A stretch of 64,000 nucleotides of DNA from an uncultured Parvularculaceae bacterium. GTDB taxonomy: Bacteria; Pseudomonadota; Alphaproteobacteria; Caulobacterales; Parvularculaceae. Location: NCBI GenBank assembly GCA_947259375.1, contig CAMYLZ010000008.1, positions 90,534 through 154,533 on the forward strand, given 5' to 3'. Numbering within the stretch: position 1 is the first letter of the stretch; each line of letters starts with the position of its first letter. Positions 1-10,100 of the stretch are shown one piece after another. The position numbers and the translations under genes were made by a program. The notes beneath the pieces are model-generated. The model was not told where the DNA came from. It did not search any database and was given only the letters and a program-made list of their open reading frames with translations.

Positions 1-1016
1 TTGCCGTTGGGCGCATTCGCATCAGTGAAAAAGAAATGCCGACCATCCGCTGTCGCAATGTAGGAATAGTCGTTTTCAAAACCCGTCACCAGCTCCACCG
101 GCGCCGCCGCCGTATCGTCAAGATCGATCAGCACCACCTCATAACGGTCATCGGTCCCCACCCATACCGTCACGACCAGCGTCGCGCCATCGCTCGACAC
201 TTTGGCCGAGAAGCCATGTTCGGGATGATCCGGTCGTGCATAGATTTGCCGGTCGGTCGCCTGCGCATCGCCGATGTGATGAAAATAAACCGCCTGATCG
301 TGGTTGAGGCTTTGGAACTCCGCGCCCTCTTCCGGCTCCGGATAGCGCGAATAGAAAAAGCCCGATCCGTCCTTCGCCCATGAAACGCCCGAGAACTTCA
401 CCCATTCGATACTATCGGAAAGCGCCTCGCCGGTGTCGGCATTCACCAGTTTGATCGTCCGCCAGTCCGAACCGCCATCCTGAACGAGATAAGCCACGAG
501 AGAGCCGTCAGGGCTTGGCGCGAAGTCAGCGAGGGCTGTCGCGCCGTCTTCCGACCAGCCATTAGGATCCAGCAACAGACGCGGCGCGCCGGCGCCGTCC
601 TGCACATAGAGCACATACTGGTTTTGCAGCCCGTCATTGCGCCGGAAAAAGTAACGCTCGCCGCGCTTTGTCGGCAGCGTGAACTTTTCATAATCCCAAA
701 GCGTTTTGAGCCGTTTCTCGATGCCTTCTCGGTAATTAAGCGATTTCAGATAGGAGAAGCTGACCTCGTTCTGCGCAGCAACCCATGCGGCGACATTTTC
801 ATCTTCGCGCACATCGGCCTCTAGCCAACGATATGGATCGGAAACCGTGACGCCGAAAAACTCGTCCGCTTGCTCCACGGTATCTGTATCAGGATAGGAA
901 ATTGTCATTTGCGCTCGATCAGCACTTTCATTCACATTGGATGGCGTGTCGTCGTCAGCACAGGATGAAACGAGAAAGGGTGCGACAAGACATAAAAACC
1001 CGTTACGAAAGATCAC
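1..1016 (-). CDS. S9 family prolyl oligopeptidase, partial (C-terminus outside window)
   Basis: The open frame runs off the left edge, leaving about 338 N-terminal codons. After a lipoprotein-type signal (lipobox VSSC, Cys19) comes the S9A opening 'DPYRWLE' and beta-propeller sequence with the motifs 'YEKFTLPTKRGERYFF' and 'LLLDPN'. The catalytic alpha/beta-hydrolase half with its Ser-Asp-His triad would lie beyond position 1. I chose the GTG start because AGGAGG sits 7 nt upstream (1024-1029 on the minus strand) and it includes the lipoprotein signal. An internal ATG near 908 would remove the signal. By family, such enzymes cleave short proline-containing peptides; the lipid anchor suggests action in the periplasm or at the envelope. 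Confidence 0.85.
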   Translation of the reverse strand, partial: MIFRNGFLCLVAPFLVSSCADDDTPSNVNESADRAQMTISYPDTDTVEQADEFFGVTVSDPYRWLEADVREDENVAAWVAAQNEVSFSYLKSLNYREGIEKRLKTLWDYEKFTLPTKRGERYFFRRNDGLQNQYVLYVQDGAGAPRLLLDPNGWSEDGATALADFAPSPDGSLVAYLVQDGGSDWRTIKLVNADTGEALSDSIEWVKFSGVSWAKDGSGFFYSRYPEPEEGAEFQSLNHDQAVYFHHIGDAQATDRQIYARPDHPEHGFSAKVSSDGATLVVTVWVGTDDRYEVVLIDLDDTAAAPVELVTGFENDYSYIATADGRHFFFTDANAPNG

Positions 1017-1102
1017 TGCATTCCCTCCTGGTGCTCTTTTTTTTTAAGAACGCACAACATAGGCGAACGGTGATCGGGACGGCAATGAAAAGTCGCGGCA
1101 AC

Positions 1103-1129
1103 AAAAAAAGCCGGCCCAAAGGCCGGCTT
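1103..1129 (-). terminator. Rho-independent terminator of popZ
   Basis: A perfect 9-bp stem (AAGCCGGCC / GGCCGGCTT) with a 4-nt loop is followed on the minus strand by a run of seven T. It begins 24 nt beyond the popZ stop codon and separates popZ from the S9 peptidase gene. Confidence 0.85.
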
Positions 1130-1152
1130 CCACATAAAGTCATGCGATCGCG

Positions 1153-1659
1153 CTAGCGCCGTCGGCGCGCAACGCGCTGCACCTCGTTTTCAACCTTTTC
1201 CTCGACAATCGCCGGCAGGTTGGCGTCAAGCCATTCCTTGATCATAGGGCGCAGCATTTCGGTCACTATGTCTTCAAGCGTGACGCCCGGCCCTTCGGAC
1301 ACCCGCACAGACTGAGACAGACTCTTGAATGCCTGCGTGGCGACTTCCGCCGCGGTCTGATCGAGAATGTCATCATCCTCTGTCGCGGCGGCCGTGGTTG
1401 CTTCAGTAACGCTCATTTCTGTCTCTTCCATGACCAGTTCAGGTTCAGGAGCCGCCTCAGCAGGGGCCTTCGGTTGGGAATCGGTCGCGAATGGCGGCGC
1501 GGCAGTCGCCGTTCGAGGCTCCTGGGCCGCCGGTTCAACCGCGGCCACATCACTTCCTTCAGGCTCAGGCGAAGCAGCCTCCGTCTCATCGTCGGATATG
1601 ATTCGCCTGATAGAAGCGAGGATTTCTTCCATACTTGGTTCAGGCTGGGCGTTTTCCAT
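1153..1659 (-). CDS. popZ: PopZ-like polar organizing protein (DUF2497)
   Basis: This 168-aa protein has the two conserved ends of the PopZ/DUF2497 family. The N-terminal helix reads 'EPSMEEILASIRRIISDDE' (residues 7-25). The C-terminal oligomerisation region begins 'LEDIVTEMLRPMIKEWLDAN' and ends in a basic RRRR tail. The middle, about residues 30-120, is acidic and rich in Ala, Pro and Glu, as in PopZ. In Caulobacter, PopZ forms the polar matrix that anchors the ParB-origin complex and cell-cycle kinases. The gene follows pcm and tolC in the common alphaproteobacterial order, but an S9 peptidase lies downstream where valS is often found. A strong terminator closes the gene. Confidence 0.85.
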   Translation of the reverse strand: MENAQPEPSMEEILASIRRIISDDETEAASPEPEGSDVAAVEPAAQEPRTATAAPPFATDSQPKAPAEAAPEPELVMEETEMSVTEATTAAATEDDDILDQTAAEVATQAFKSLSQSVRVSEGPGVTLEDIVTEMLRPMIKEWLDANLPAIVEEKVENEVQRVARRRR

Positions 1660-1739
1660 TGACCTAATTCCCTTCAGGGGGCGAACATAGCTTTTCGGAG
1701 CGCGGAAATCACCGCCATCACTATGTTTTCAGGCGCTTC

Positions 1740-1756
1740 GCCTTGATTTTCAAGGC
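1740..1756. repeat. Short inverted repeat between tolC and popZ
   Basis: Arms GCCTTGA/TCAAGGC are separated by 3 nt, just past the tolC stop codon. There is no following T-run on the minus strand, so it is at best a weak terminator or an RNA 3'-end stabilising hairpin. Confidence 0.35.
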
Positions 1757-1772
1757 TTAGCTTACCTGAATC

Positions 1773-3089
1773 TCAACGCTCATAGAGGTCCAGAGCTTCA
1801 TCGGCGAGCGCCGCGTCGATGCCAATCGCGTGAGGCGTCAGGACCCCGACCGCCGCCAGCAGTGAAAACGCCGCCGTCTGTATGTCTCGGCGGGCGCTCA
1901 CAAGCGACACTTCGGCGTTCAAAAGTTCCTGCTCCGCATTCAGAACGTCAAGGGTCGTGCGGGTGCCAACCAGCGCTTCTTGCCGAACCCCTTCCAGCGC
2001 CAGGCGATTGGCTTCAGCGGAAGCCTCAGCTGATGCAGCGACAGCGCGAGCAGTCACAAGGCGCTCCCATGCGGAGATTGTCTGGGCTTCGACCAGGCGC
2101 TCGGCCTCAGCGAGCTGGGCGCGATCGCTCCGATGCAAAGCCTTCGCCTCCCGAATTCGGGAATAGTTAGCGCCGCCCTGAAACAGCGGGATGCTGGCGC
2201 GCGCGCCGAACTTGAACTCCTCGCTCTGCTCAATGAAGGTGTTCGGCTCCTCGGCATATTGGTAACCCGCCGTCAGAGAGACTGAAGGCAGAATTGCGCC
2301 TCGCGCAATGGAGATTTGGCGGCGCGAAACCTCTGCGCGCTCACGCGCGCCAACAAGCGCAGGGGCGAATTTGAACCCTACGGTTTGTGCGGCTTCAAGG
2401 CTCTCAGGCAGCTCCGGCAGTGTTTCAACCGGCTCAAGACCTCCTGGCGTCTGGCCAACAAGTTGCGCGTAGGTAGCTCGCACCACCGCAAGCTCGCCTT
2501 GCGAAGATGAAAGGCGCGCACGCGCCTCAGAGAGTCGCGCATCAGCCTGAGCGACGTCCGTCCTGGTGATTTCACCGACTTCAAAACGTGCTGTCGCCAT
2601 TTCTTTCTGGCGTATCAGAACGGTGACATTCTGCTTGTTCAGTTCGTACACCGCCATATTACGCTGAACGTTGAAATAAGCGCTCGCAACATCACTCAAC
2701 ACTCGCTGTTCCGTCGCGACCAGTTGCGCCCCGCCGGCGCGAATGCGCGCACCCGCCTGTTTGATCGCATTAAAATTGCGAAACCCGGTGAATACCGGCT
2801 GCTCGGCGTTGAGCGCACCCGCCAGCGTATCGAGCTTGGCGTCGCGAGCGATGGCCGATGTCTGCGTACTGTCCACACGATCATAAGAACCGCTGGCGGT
2901 TATCTGTGGGAGCGCGCCGGCCCAGGCTTGCGCCCTCGCCTCTCGCGTTGCTTGCAGGCGCGCGCGTTCCGCGCGAATGGTCGGATTGGTCTTATATGCT
3001 AGCGCCAAGGCATCCTTGAGCGTTTCGGCGCTCACAGGTGCGACCGTCACGAATTGAACGGCGGCGATCAGGCCAACAATGACTCGCAC
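1773..3089 (-). CDS. tolC: TolC family outer-membrane channel protein
   Basis: About 438 aa from a GTG start. A 21-residue signal peptide ends 'APVSA', followed by 'ETLKDALALAYKTNPTIRAERA', the usual opening of TolC proteins of type I secretion and efflux systems. Two OEP repeats with long coiled-coil helices follow, including 'RTDVAQADARLSEARARL' and 'GTRTTLDVLNAEQELLNAEV'. I chose GTG at 3089 because AAGGGGG lies just upstream and it starts directly at the signal peptide. An ATG at 3173 would add 28 residues that look untranslated. The protein is predicted to form the trimeric outer-membrane exit duct. No ABC transporter or adaptor is adjacent, so its partners lie elsewhere. Confidence 0.9.
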   Translation of the reverse strand: MRVIVGLIAAVQFVTVAPVSAETLKDALALAYKTNPTIRAERARLQATREARAQAWAGALPQITASGSYDRVDSTQTSAIARDAKLDTLAGALNAEQPVFTGFRNFNAIKQAGARIRAGGAQLVATEQRVLSDVASAYFNVQRNMAVYELNKQNVTVLIRQKEMATARFEVGEITRTDVAQADARLSEARARLSSSQGELAVVRATYAQLVGQTPGGLEPVETLPELPESLEAAQTVGFKFAPALVGARERAEVSRRQISIARGAILPSVSLTAGYQYAEEPNTFIEQSEEFKFGARASIPLFQGGANYSRIREAKALHRSDRAQLAEAERLVEAQTISAWERLVTARAVAASAEASAEANRLALEGVRQEALVGTRTTLDVLNAEQELLNAEVSLVSARRDIQTAAFSLLAAVGVLTPHAIGIDAALADEALDLYER

Positions 3090-3215
3090 AAAACCCCCTT
3101 GCGCAGGAACAAGCGTCTGCAACGATCGCGGCGCTACCGCCCACCGCCGCACAACGATTGGAGCGCTGGTCAAAAACTACAAGGCTATTCCACAGCTTGG
3201 AGGGTGAAAATCCTG

Positions 3216-3869
3216 TTAAAAAACGAACGCTTTTTCCGCTTCGAAGCCGGGCAATACGGCCTTTGCGGACGCGTCAAATTTCTTAGAGCAGGAAAAAACA
3301 TCCCCGCTGCGCTCGAAAAGCACGCCGCTGGAAACGCCATTTTCTCGGAAAATCGCGGCCAGACGCCCGCCATCCTTCAATTGCGCCAACAACGCATCCG
3401 GGCGCTTTTCAATGACCGTATCGACGAAAATCAAGTCATATGGCCCCTGATCCGCCGCGCCGCCCGCCGGATTGCCGGTGATCACCGCGGCGTTATTGAC
3501 CTCGATCTGGTTCAGACATTCCTGCGCCAAAGCGCCCAGCGTCTCATCGCTCTCGACCGCCACCACCATATCGACGAGTTGCGCCAGTATCGCCGTCGAA
3601 TAGCCCGAGCCGCAAACAACGTTGAGGGTCAGGTCTTTGGGCTGCGGGCCTGCAATGGCCGCAAGTTTGGCAAAATCGCGCGGCGTAACCAAGACGCGAC
3701 CCGGCGCATAAGCCAGCTCCCGCTCTACATATGCCTGGCTGCGAAGCTCAACGGGGAGGAAAATCTCGCGGGGGGTGGCTTCCATCGCCGCCTGAATGCG
3801 CAGGTCAGTAACGTCGTTTGTACGAACTTGGCTATCAACCATGCGCCTGCGGGCTGTCGTGTAATCCAT
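3216..3869 (-). CDS. pcm: Protein-L-isoaspartate O-methyltransferase family protein
   Basis: 217 aa. The N-terminal pattern 'RRRMVDSQVRTNDVTDLRIQ' and 'REIFLP' is typical of the short alphaproteobacterial PIMT group found upstream of tolC. The SAM-binding motif I region is 'LNVVCGSGYSTAILAQL', with motif II at 'VDMVVAVESD' and 'YDLIFVD' further on. By family it methylates isoaspartyl residues to start repair of aged proteins, although this group's substrate is less certain than that of E. coli Pcm. It probably shares a transcript with tolC, whose start lies 127 nt downstream. Confidence 0.85.
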   Translation of the reverse strand: MDYTTARRRMVDSQVRTNDVTDLRIQAAMEATPREIFLPVELRSQAYVERELAYAPGRVLVTPRDFAKLAAIAGPQPKDLTLNVVCGSGYSTAILAQLVDMVVAVESDETLGALAQECLNQIEVNNAAVITGNPAGGAADQGPYDLIFVDTVIEKRPDALLAQLKDGGRLAAIFRENGVSSGVLFERSGDVFSCSKKFDASAKAVLPGFEAEKAFVF

Positions 3870-4039
3870 CGGGGGTCTCTCAAAATCCGCTCATTGACTG
3901 TGCGGCATACAACCGAGCGTGCTCCGGCGCAACGCGCCAAATCGACAACGAAAAAACTCCTTTGACCGATTGGAATCGCCGCGCTATGAGAACCGCCCGC
4001 TCCTGAGCAATCCCAGACTATTGAGGGTGTTCAATTTCC

Positions 4040-4113
4040 GGCCACGTGGCGGAGTGGTGACGCAGCGGCCTGCAAAGCCGTGTACGCCGGTTCGATTCCG
4101 GCCGTGGCCTCCA
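4040..4113 (+). tRNA. tRNA-Cys (GCA)
   Basis: A complete cloverleaf with acceptor GGCCACG/CGTGGCC, anticodon loop CTGCAAA with GCA at 4072-4074, T-loop GGTTCGATTCC and an encoded CCA end at 4111-4113. 74 nt. Confidence 0.95.
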
Positions 4114-4152
4114 TCTTTTTACCGTTTTTCCGAGCTATTTTGCCCGAATAAC

Positions 4153-4185
4153 GCCCCTAAAACACCTGACGGGGTGGGGTTTTTT
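4153..4185 (+). terminator. Possible terminator after tRNA-Cys
   Basis: CCCC and CACC segments can pair with the following GGGGTGGGG, and a run of six T follows (4180-4185). The stem has a 5' bulge, so the assignment is tentative. Confidence 0.4.
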
Positions 4186-4386
4186 CATTAAAATTTCAAT
4201 TGCGCATGGTTTTGTTAGCTTGGCCCGAATGAGGTGGAATCGCCATTCGCCGCATTCCGGCAACCGCTTGCCGCGTTGCGGCTTGCGCAATGGGACCGCA
4301 AGAGACAAGACATATCAAGAACCAATAATAACGACCGGACGTAAAAGCCTTTGTTGGTTTCGCCGGAAAAGAAAAGGAGTGATCGG

Positions 4387-5946
4387 ATGCGATTCGGGGG
4401 CGTAGCGCTCATCGCTTTAATGACGGCGTCATGCGCGAGCGTGAATCAGGAATTGCTCGACGCGCAGCTACCGGACACGCCAGAAACGTGGACGGCGGCG
4501 GAGAATGCAGGCGCCGCGCCGACAGGCGACTGGGTGGCGGCATTCAACGATTCTACCTTGCGATCCCTGATCAGCGAGGCGATCCAGCACAACAATGATT
4601 ATCTCGCGGCCGCAGCCAATCTCGATCGGGCCAGAGCGTCTTCGCGCATCACCCGCGCCGACCTGCTCCCGTCCTTGAACGTTTCGGGAAACACCAGCCG
4701 CAACGCCATCGTCACGGACCCTACCTCCGCCGCGCAAGCGGGCGGCGGCGCAGTCGACTTAAGCGACCTGCGCGCCCAGGACATTGAAGACATGTTCGGC
4801 GTTGACACGGATGGCGACGGCAGGCTTGACGGCGTCGACGTCAATCAGGACGGCATCCTCGAAGACCTTCCGAACCGGCGCCTTTATATCAACAACTTCT
4901 CCATCGGCGCGCAGATCCGCTGGGAGCTCGATGTCTGGGGCCGGCTTACCGACGAAACGCGCGCCGCCTACAAGGACGCTTCGGCCGCATTCGCCGACCT
5001 CGAAGCCGCACGCCTTTCCATCGCAGCTCGGGTTGCCCAAGCATGGTTTGCACTGATCGAAGCGCGCCAGCAACGCGAACTCGCTGAGCGGGACACGCTG
5101 GCGCGCGAACGCAATCTTCGGGTGACCGAACGCCGGTATGATCGGGGCGTTTCCTCGAGCCTCGATGTCCGTCTATCGCGCTCCGCGCTTGGATCAAGCC
5201 AGGCTAATCTGGCGCTGCGTCAGCGCCTTGAGTATGAGGCTTCGCGCCGGCTTGAAGTCCTGCTTGGCCGTTATCCCGCCGCGGAACTCGAAGCCGCCGC
5301 CGCCCTGCCGAATCTGCCGACGCTCGAGGGCGCCGGCGCGCCCGGCGACCTGCTAGCCCGGCGCCCGGACCTGATCGCCGCGGAATCGCGAATGGAAGCA
5401 GCCGGATTGCGCGCACGCGCGGCCCGCAAACAACTCCTGCCGCAATTCACGCTAACTTCTCAGATCAACACCTCCGGACCCGAACTCGCCGACCTGATCG
5501 ACCCGGAACGCCTTGCCGGCAATATCGCCGGGGGGATCTTTCAGCCGCTGTTCCAGGGCGGGCGCCTGATCGCCAATTCGAAGCGGGCGCGCGCGGCAGC
5601 CGAGGCGTCTCTCTATAATTATGCGCAGACGGTCCTGACCGCATATGAAGAAGCGGAAAACACGCTCGCGGCCGAAGCCCTTCTGGCGGTGCGCGAAGAC
5701 GCGCTGCGGCTCGCCTATGAGGAAGCCGCCGCGGCCGAAGAACTAACGGAGCGCCGGTATTCCAGCGGCGCAGCCACTATATTCAACCTGCTGGACGCCC
5801 AGACTCGAAGGATCTCGGCGGAAAGCCAGTACATACAAGCGCAACAGCAGCGCGTATCGAACCGGGTGCAACTTTACCTGGCGATCGGCGGCGATTTTCT
5901 GACGCAAGAAAAACTCGCGATGCTGGCGTTGGAGACGGGAGAGTAA
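4387..5946 (+). CDS. Outer-membrane efflux lipoprotein (NodT/OprM type) with EF-hand-like insert
   Basis: 519 aa. A lipoprotein signal with lipobox TASC (Cys16) precedes two OEP domains of the RND outer-membrane factor family, including 'WELDVWGRLTDETRAAYKDA', 'LARRPDL' and 'PLFQGGRL'. The ATG at 4387 is preceded by AAGGAG; an upstream in-frame ATG at 4351 would put a hydrophilic stretch before the lipobox. It is the first gene of a three-gene RND operon and should be the outer-membrane exit duct. Residues 140-162 are odd: two consecutive Asp-rich DxDxDG-type loops, of the kind that bind Ca2+ in EF-hands and dockerins, lie between the first strand segment and the conserved 'INNFSIGAQIRWELD' region. 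Confidence 0.92.
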   Translation: MRFGGVALIALMTASCASVNQELLDAQLPDTPETWTAAENAGAAPTGDWVAAFNDSTLRSLISEAIQHNNDYLAAAANLDRARASSRITRADLLPSLNVSGNTSRNAIVTDPTSAAQAGGGAVDLSDLRAQDIEDMFGVDTDGDGRLDGVDVNQDGILEDLPNRRLYINNFSIGAQIRWELDVWGRLTDETRAAYKDASAAFADLEAARLSIAARVAQAWFALIEARQQRELAERDTLARERNLRVTERRYDRGVSSSLDVRLSRSALGSSQANLALRQRLEYEASRRLEVLLGRYPAAELEAAAALPNLPTLEGAGAPGDLLARRPDLIAAESRMEAAGLRARAARKQLLPQFTLTSQINTSGPELADLIDPERLAGNIAGGIFQPLFQGGRLIANSKRARAAAEASLYNYAQTVLTAYEEAENTLAAEALLAVREDALRLAYEEAAAAEELTERRYSSGAATIFNLLDAQTRRISAESQYIQAQQQRVSNRVQLYLAIGGDFLTQEKLAMLALETGE

Positions 5947-5955
5947 GAAGCACCC

Positions 5956-7155
5956 ATGTTTAGAAAGATCTTCACCCTTGTCGGCACGCTCGGCATCTTT
6001 GTTATCGGAATTGGCCTGATCATCGTGATGGGCCAGATGCGCCCTGAAATTGAACCGAAAGAACCGGAGGTCACGCCGCCGACAGTATTCTTTACTGTCG
6101 CGCGGGAAGACGCCGTGACACTAGATGTTACGGCACAAGGCGAGGTCCGCCCGCGCACGGATATTTCCTTGACCGCACAAGTTTCCGGACAGATCGTTTC
6201 CACGTCAGACAGATTCGTCAATGGCGGCGCGTTCGAACAAGGCGACACGCTGATCCAGATTGAAGACGCGCCCTATCGGGCGTCGGCTGCGGCGGCGCGC
6301 TCACGCCTGACGCAAGAAGAGGCCGAAGCTGCGCTTGCGCGCAAGGATTTCGAAGACCTCGGCCTCGGCGAAGAACCGACGGAACTGACCTTGCGCATCC
6401 CTCAACTCGCACAGGCCCGCGCGGAATATGAAGCAGCGCGGCTCAACCTGGAACGCACGACCATTCGCGCACCATTCAAAGGGCGTGTGCGCGAACGCAT
6501 TGTCGGCGTCGGTCAATATGTATCGCCGGGCATGCAACTGGGCCGGATTTTCTCGACGGACGTTGCCGAAATAAGGCTGGCGCTGACGGACAATGACCTT
6601 GCCAAGCTTGGCCTGCCGATTGCTTTTAACGCATCATCAGAAGACCCCGGGCCGCACGTCACGATTTCAGCCTTTATCGCCGGACGCCAGCATCAGTGGA
6701 CCGGCCAGATCGCACGCACCGACGGCGCCATCGACCCGACAACCCGTCAGGTTTTCGCCATCGCGGTTGTCGACGATCCATACGGCGCTGGCGCAGATGA
6801 CGGCACGCCGCTCGCCATGGGACTGTTTGTCAGCGCGACAATCGAAGGCCGGCCATATGAGAACGCAATCGTTCTTCCGCGCACAGCGCTATACGGCCGC
6901 GACACGGTTTATATCATTGCAGATGACAACACGCTGGTGCAACGCTCGGTAAACGTCGTTTCTGCGGAGAAAGACACGATTACAATTGCATCGGGCGTCG
7001 AACCGGGTGAGCGCGTCGTCACCTCGCCATTGCGCGGCGCAAGCGAAGGCGATGAAGTCACGCCGGCCGATCCCGCCGCAATCAACCAGGCCGATGAGCG
7101 CAGCATCGCCAACAATGCCGCTGCTGAAACGACAACTACTGGAGAAAGCCGATGA
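5956..7155 (+). CDS. RND efflux periplasmic adaptor (membrane fusion protein)
   Basis: 399 aa. One N-terminal membrane segment (about residues 7-27) is followed by the HlyD/AcrA-type barrel-sandwich halves: 'GEVRPRTDISLTAQVSGQIV' with 'GGAFEQGDTLIQIEDAPY', then 'TTIRAPFKGRVRERIVGVGQYV'. A short coiled-coil hairpin (about residues 110-170) and a beta-barrel with 'LPRTALYG' follow. It bridges the outer-membrane factor upstream (9-nt gap) and the permease downstream, whose ATG overlaps this stop as ATGA. The substrate of the pump cannot be read from the sequence. Confidence 0.92.
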   Translation: MFRKIFTLVGTLGIFVIGIGLIIVMGQMRPEIEPKEPEVTPPTVFFTVAREDAVTLDVTAQGEVRPRTDISLTAQVSGQIVSTSDRFVNGGAFEQGDTLIQIEDAPYRASAAAARSRLTQEEAEAALARKDFEDLGLGEEPTELTLRIPQLAQARAEYEAARLNLERTTIRAPFKGRVRERIVGVGQYVSPGMQLGRIFSTDVAEIRLALTDNDLAKLGLPIAFNASSEDPGPHVTISAFIAGRQHQWTGQIARTDGAIDPTTRQVFAIAVVDDPYGAGADDGTPLAMGLFVSATIEGRPYENAIVLPRTALYGRDTVYIIADDNTLVQRSVNVVSAEKDTITIASGVEPGERVVTSPLRGASEGDEVTPADPAAINQADERSIANNAAAETTTTGESR

Positions 7156-10100
7156 ACGGCCTCATCGCTTGGTGGGCGCGCAACAGCGTTGCCGCAAATC
7201 TGTTGATGTTCGCCTGTATCATTGCAGGCATTCTTTCGTTCCTTAGGCTGGAGCGCGAAGTATTTCCGTCCGCCGATTTCAACGGCGCGACGGTCAGCGT
7301 CGCCTGGCCCGGCGCCTCCCCGCTCGAGATCGAAGAGCAGATCATCCTGCGCATCGAAGAGGCGATCGCCGATATTGACGGCGTCAAACATATCGACTCG
7401 ACGGCACGCGAAGGCAGCGCGATCCTGAATGTCGAAGGGATCGATACGATCGATGCAACGCGTTTCCTCAACGACATCAAGAACCGCATCGACGGAATTT
7501 CCACCCTGCCCCAGGACGCCTTCCCGCCGGTCGTGTCGCAATGGCGGAATAATAACGGCGCCGTCTATATGGCGCTTTACGGAGATTTGTCTGAGCGTGA
7601 ATTAAACCGGCTGGCGCGTGATCTACGCGATGAAGTCGCACAGATCCCCAATAGCTCGCCGCTGGTGGGCTTGTGGGGCGAAATGCGCGAGGAAGTCTCG
7701 ATTGAGGTCTCAGAACAGGCGCTGCGCCGCTATGGGCTGACTTTCGACGATGTCGCACGCGCCATTCGCGGCTCGTCGCTGAATATCGCCGCCGGACAGG
7801 TTCGAACCGAAACCGGCAATATTCAGGTCGCCGCCCGCGCATTGGCGGACACCGAGGAAGAATTCAGCCGCATTGTCATTCGTCAAAACCCAGACGGGTC
7901 CATCCTTCGCGTCAGCGACGTCGCACGCGTCGTCGATGGTTTCGAAGACCGCAAGATGAAACGGCAGATGAACGGCCAACCCTCGATCTCCATCGCCGTT
8001 GACGCACCGGAAACGCTGAACATCGTCAAGCTATCCGCCGCAGTGAATAAATGGGTCGAGGAGAAAAATGAAGAACTGGACGGCAGAGCGAATATATTTG
8101 TCTGGTTCGACACCGCCGATCTTTATTTTGCGCGCATGGAGCTGGTCTCCTCCAACGCCGTCATCGGTCTCGTGCTGGTGCTGATCATCCTGATTTTGTT
8201 CTTGCGCCCCACGGTGGCGTTCTGGGTAACGGTTGGCATCGCCGTTTCGTTTGCCGGCGCCTTTATTTTTATGCCGGCAGCCGGCGTTTCGCTGAACATG
8301 CTGTCGCTATTCGCATTTCTTCTGGTGATCGGCGTCGTCGTCGATGACGCTATCATCGTCGGCGAGAGCATTCACAACCAGACCGAAGAAGGTGAAAGCG
8401 GCGTCAATGCAGCGATCATCGGAACGCAGCTTGTCGCCAAACCTGTGTTCTTCGCGGTCCTGACCACGATGATTGCGTTTCTTCCCTGGCTGTTCATGTC
8501 AGGCGGCACATCGCAATTCACCAAACACATCACTTTGACAATCGTCTTTGCGTTGACGTTCTCGCTTGTTGAATCGTTTTTCATCCTGCCGTCGCACCTG
8601 GCGCATATGAAAAAACAGAACAAGGACGGCGTTTACTACAAAATGCAGCGCGTCTTTGCCGAAGGGCTGATGGACTTTGCACGCAATGTCTACAGGCCGA
8701 TCATCAAGGCTGCCTTGCGGTTCCGTTACTTCACGGTCGCTGGTTTCATCGTCGCATTCGCCGTCGCAACCGCGCTGCTTGCACAAGGTTGGATCTCCTT
8801 CAAATTCATGCCGGAAGTCCAGGGCACGTTCATTTCCATGAATGTCCGGCTGCCTGAGGGCGCGTCATTCTCGCGCAGCCTGCAGATTTTCGACGAGGTT
8901 GAAGCAGCCGCCGACAAGCTCAAAGAGGCGAAAGGAACAGTCAAAGGCGGCGAGGATTTTGTCAAAGCCGTCTATATTCGGGCTGATGAAGGCAATGTCG
9001 TTTCCTATGTGACCATTGTCGGCGCCGACAAACGCAAAGAGTCGACGCAAGCTGTCGCCGAAGAATTCCGAAGCTATCTGGCGGACATTCCCGACGCAGA
9101 GGAAATCAACGTCAACTACACCATCAATGACGGCGGTCCGGATTTCGCTTTCGGCATTGAATCGGACAATCTCGAAGAACTGCGAATGGCGACACTGGAC
9201 GTGCAAAATTACTTGCGCACTTTGCCTGGCGTCTATGACGTCCGCAATAATTTGCAATCGGAAACGCCCGAGCTGCAAATCAGCCTGAAACCGGGCGCGG
9301 AACGCTTCGGTCTCACGCTGGCGGAAGTGTCTCGCCAGGTACGTCAAGCGTTCTACGGTGAAGAAGTGCAGCGCCTGCCCCGCGAGGGACAGGACGTGCG
9401 CGTCATGGTCCGTTACCCGCGCTCCGACCGGGAATCGCTGACAACCATCGAAGCCATGCGCGTTCGCACAGCGGACGGGCGCGAGGTTCCCCTCTCCGCT
9501 ATCGCGGACGCAGAATTCGCACCAAGCTTCAAACGCATTGAGCGGCGCGACCGCACGCGATCGGCTCGCGTCACCGCAGAACTGGCCGATGATGTCGATC
9601 GCGCGGCAGTCATGAAAAAGTTCAATCAGGAATTCGTGCCGGAGTGGAAGCGTCGTCACCCTGAGGTAAATCTCGCCGTCCGCGGCGACGCAGAAGCGCA
9701 GGCTGAATTCATGCTTGAATTCCTGTCGCTTTACGGGATCGCGTTCTTCGCCATGTATATGCTGCTGGCCATCGCATTCGGTTCCTACTGGCAACCTCTG
9801 CTGGTAATGTGCGCCATTCCGTTCGGCTTCATGGGCGCCGCATTCGGGCACTTTATTTTCGGCCTCGACTTCGCACTCTTCTCATTCTTCGGGATCGGTG
9901 CGGCGGCAGGCGTCGTCGTCAACGACAACCTCGTCTTGATCGACTACGTCAATCGCTTGCGCGCGCAAGGCGAAGGCGCCTTTGCCGCGCTGGTCAAGGC
10001 TGGCGTCGGCCGCTTCCGGCCAATCCTGCTCACCTCCGTGACGACTTTTGTCGGGCTGTTGCCGATCATGTTCGAGCGCTCAACGGACGCGCAATTCCTG

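Noticed and set aside
3054..3965. 303-codon plus-strand frame
   Set aside because: Antisense to pcm and the tolC start; basic, low-complexity composition.
8865..9851. 328-codon minus-strand frame
   Set aside because: Antisense to the RND permease; no recognisable domain or ribosome-binding site.
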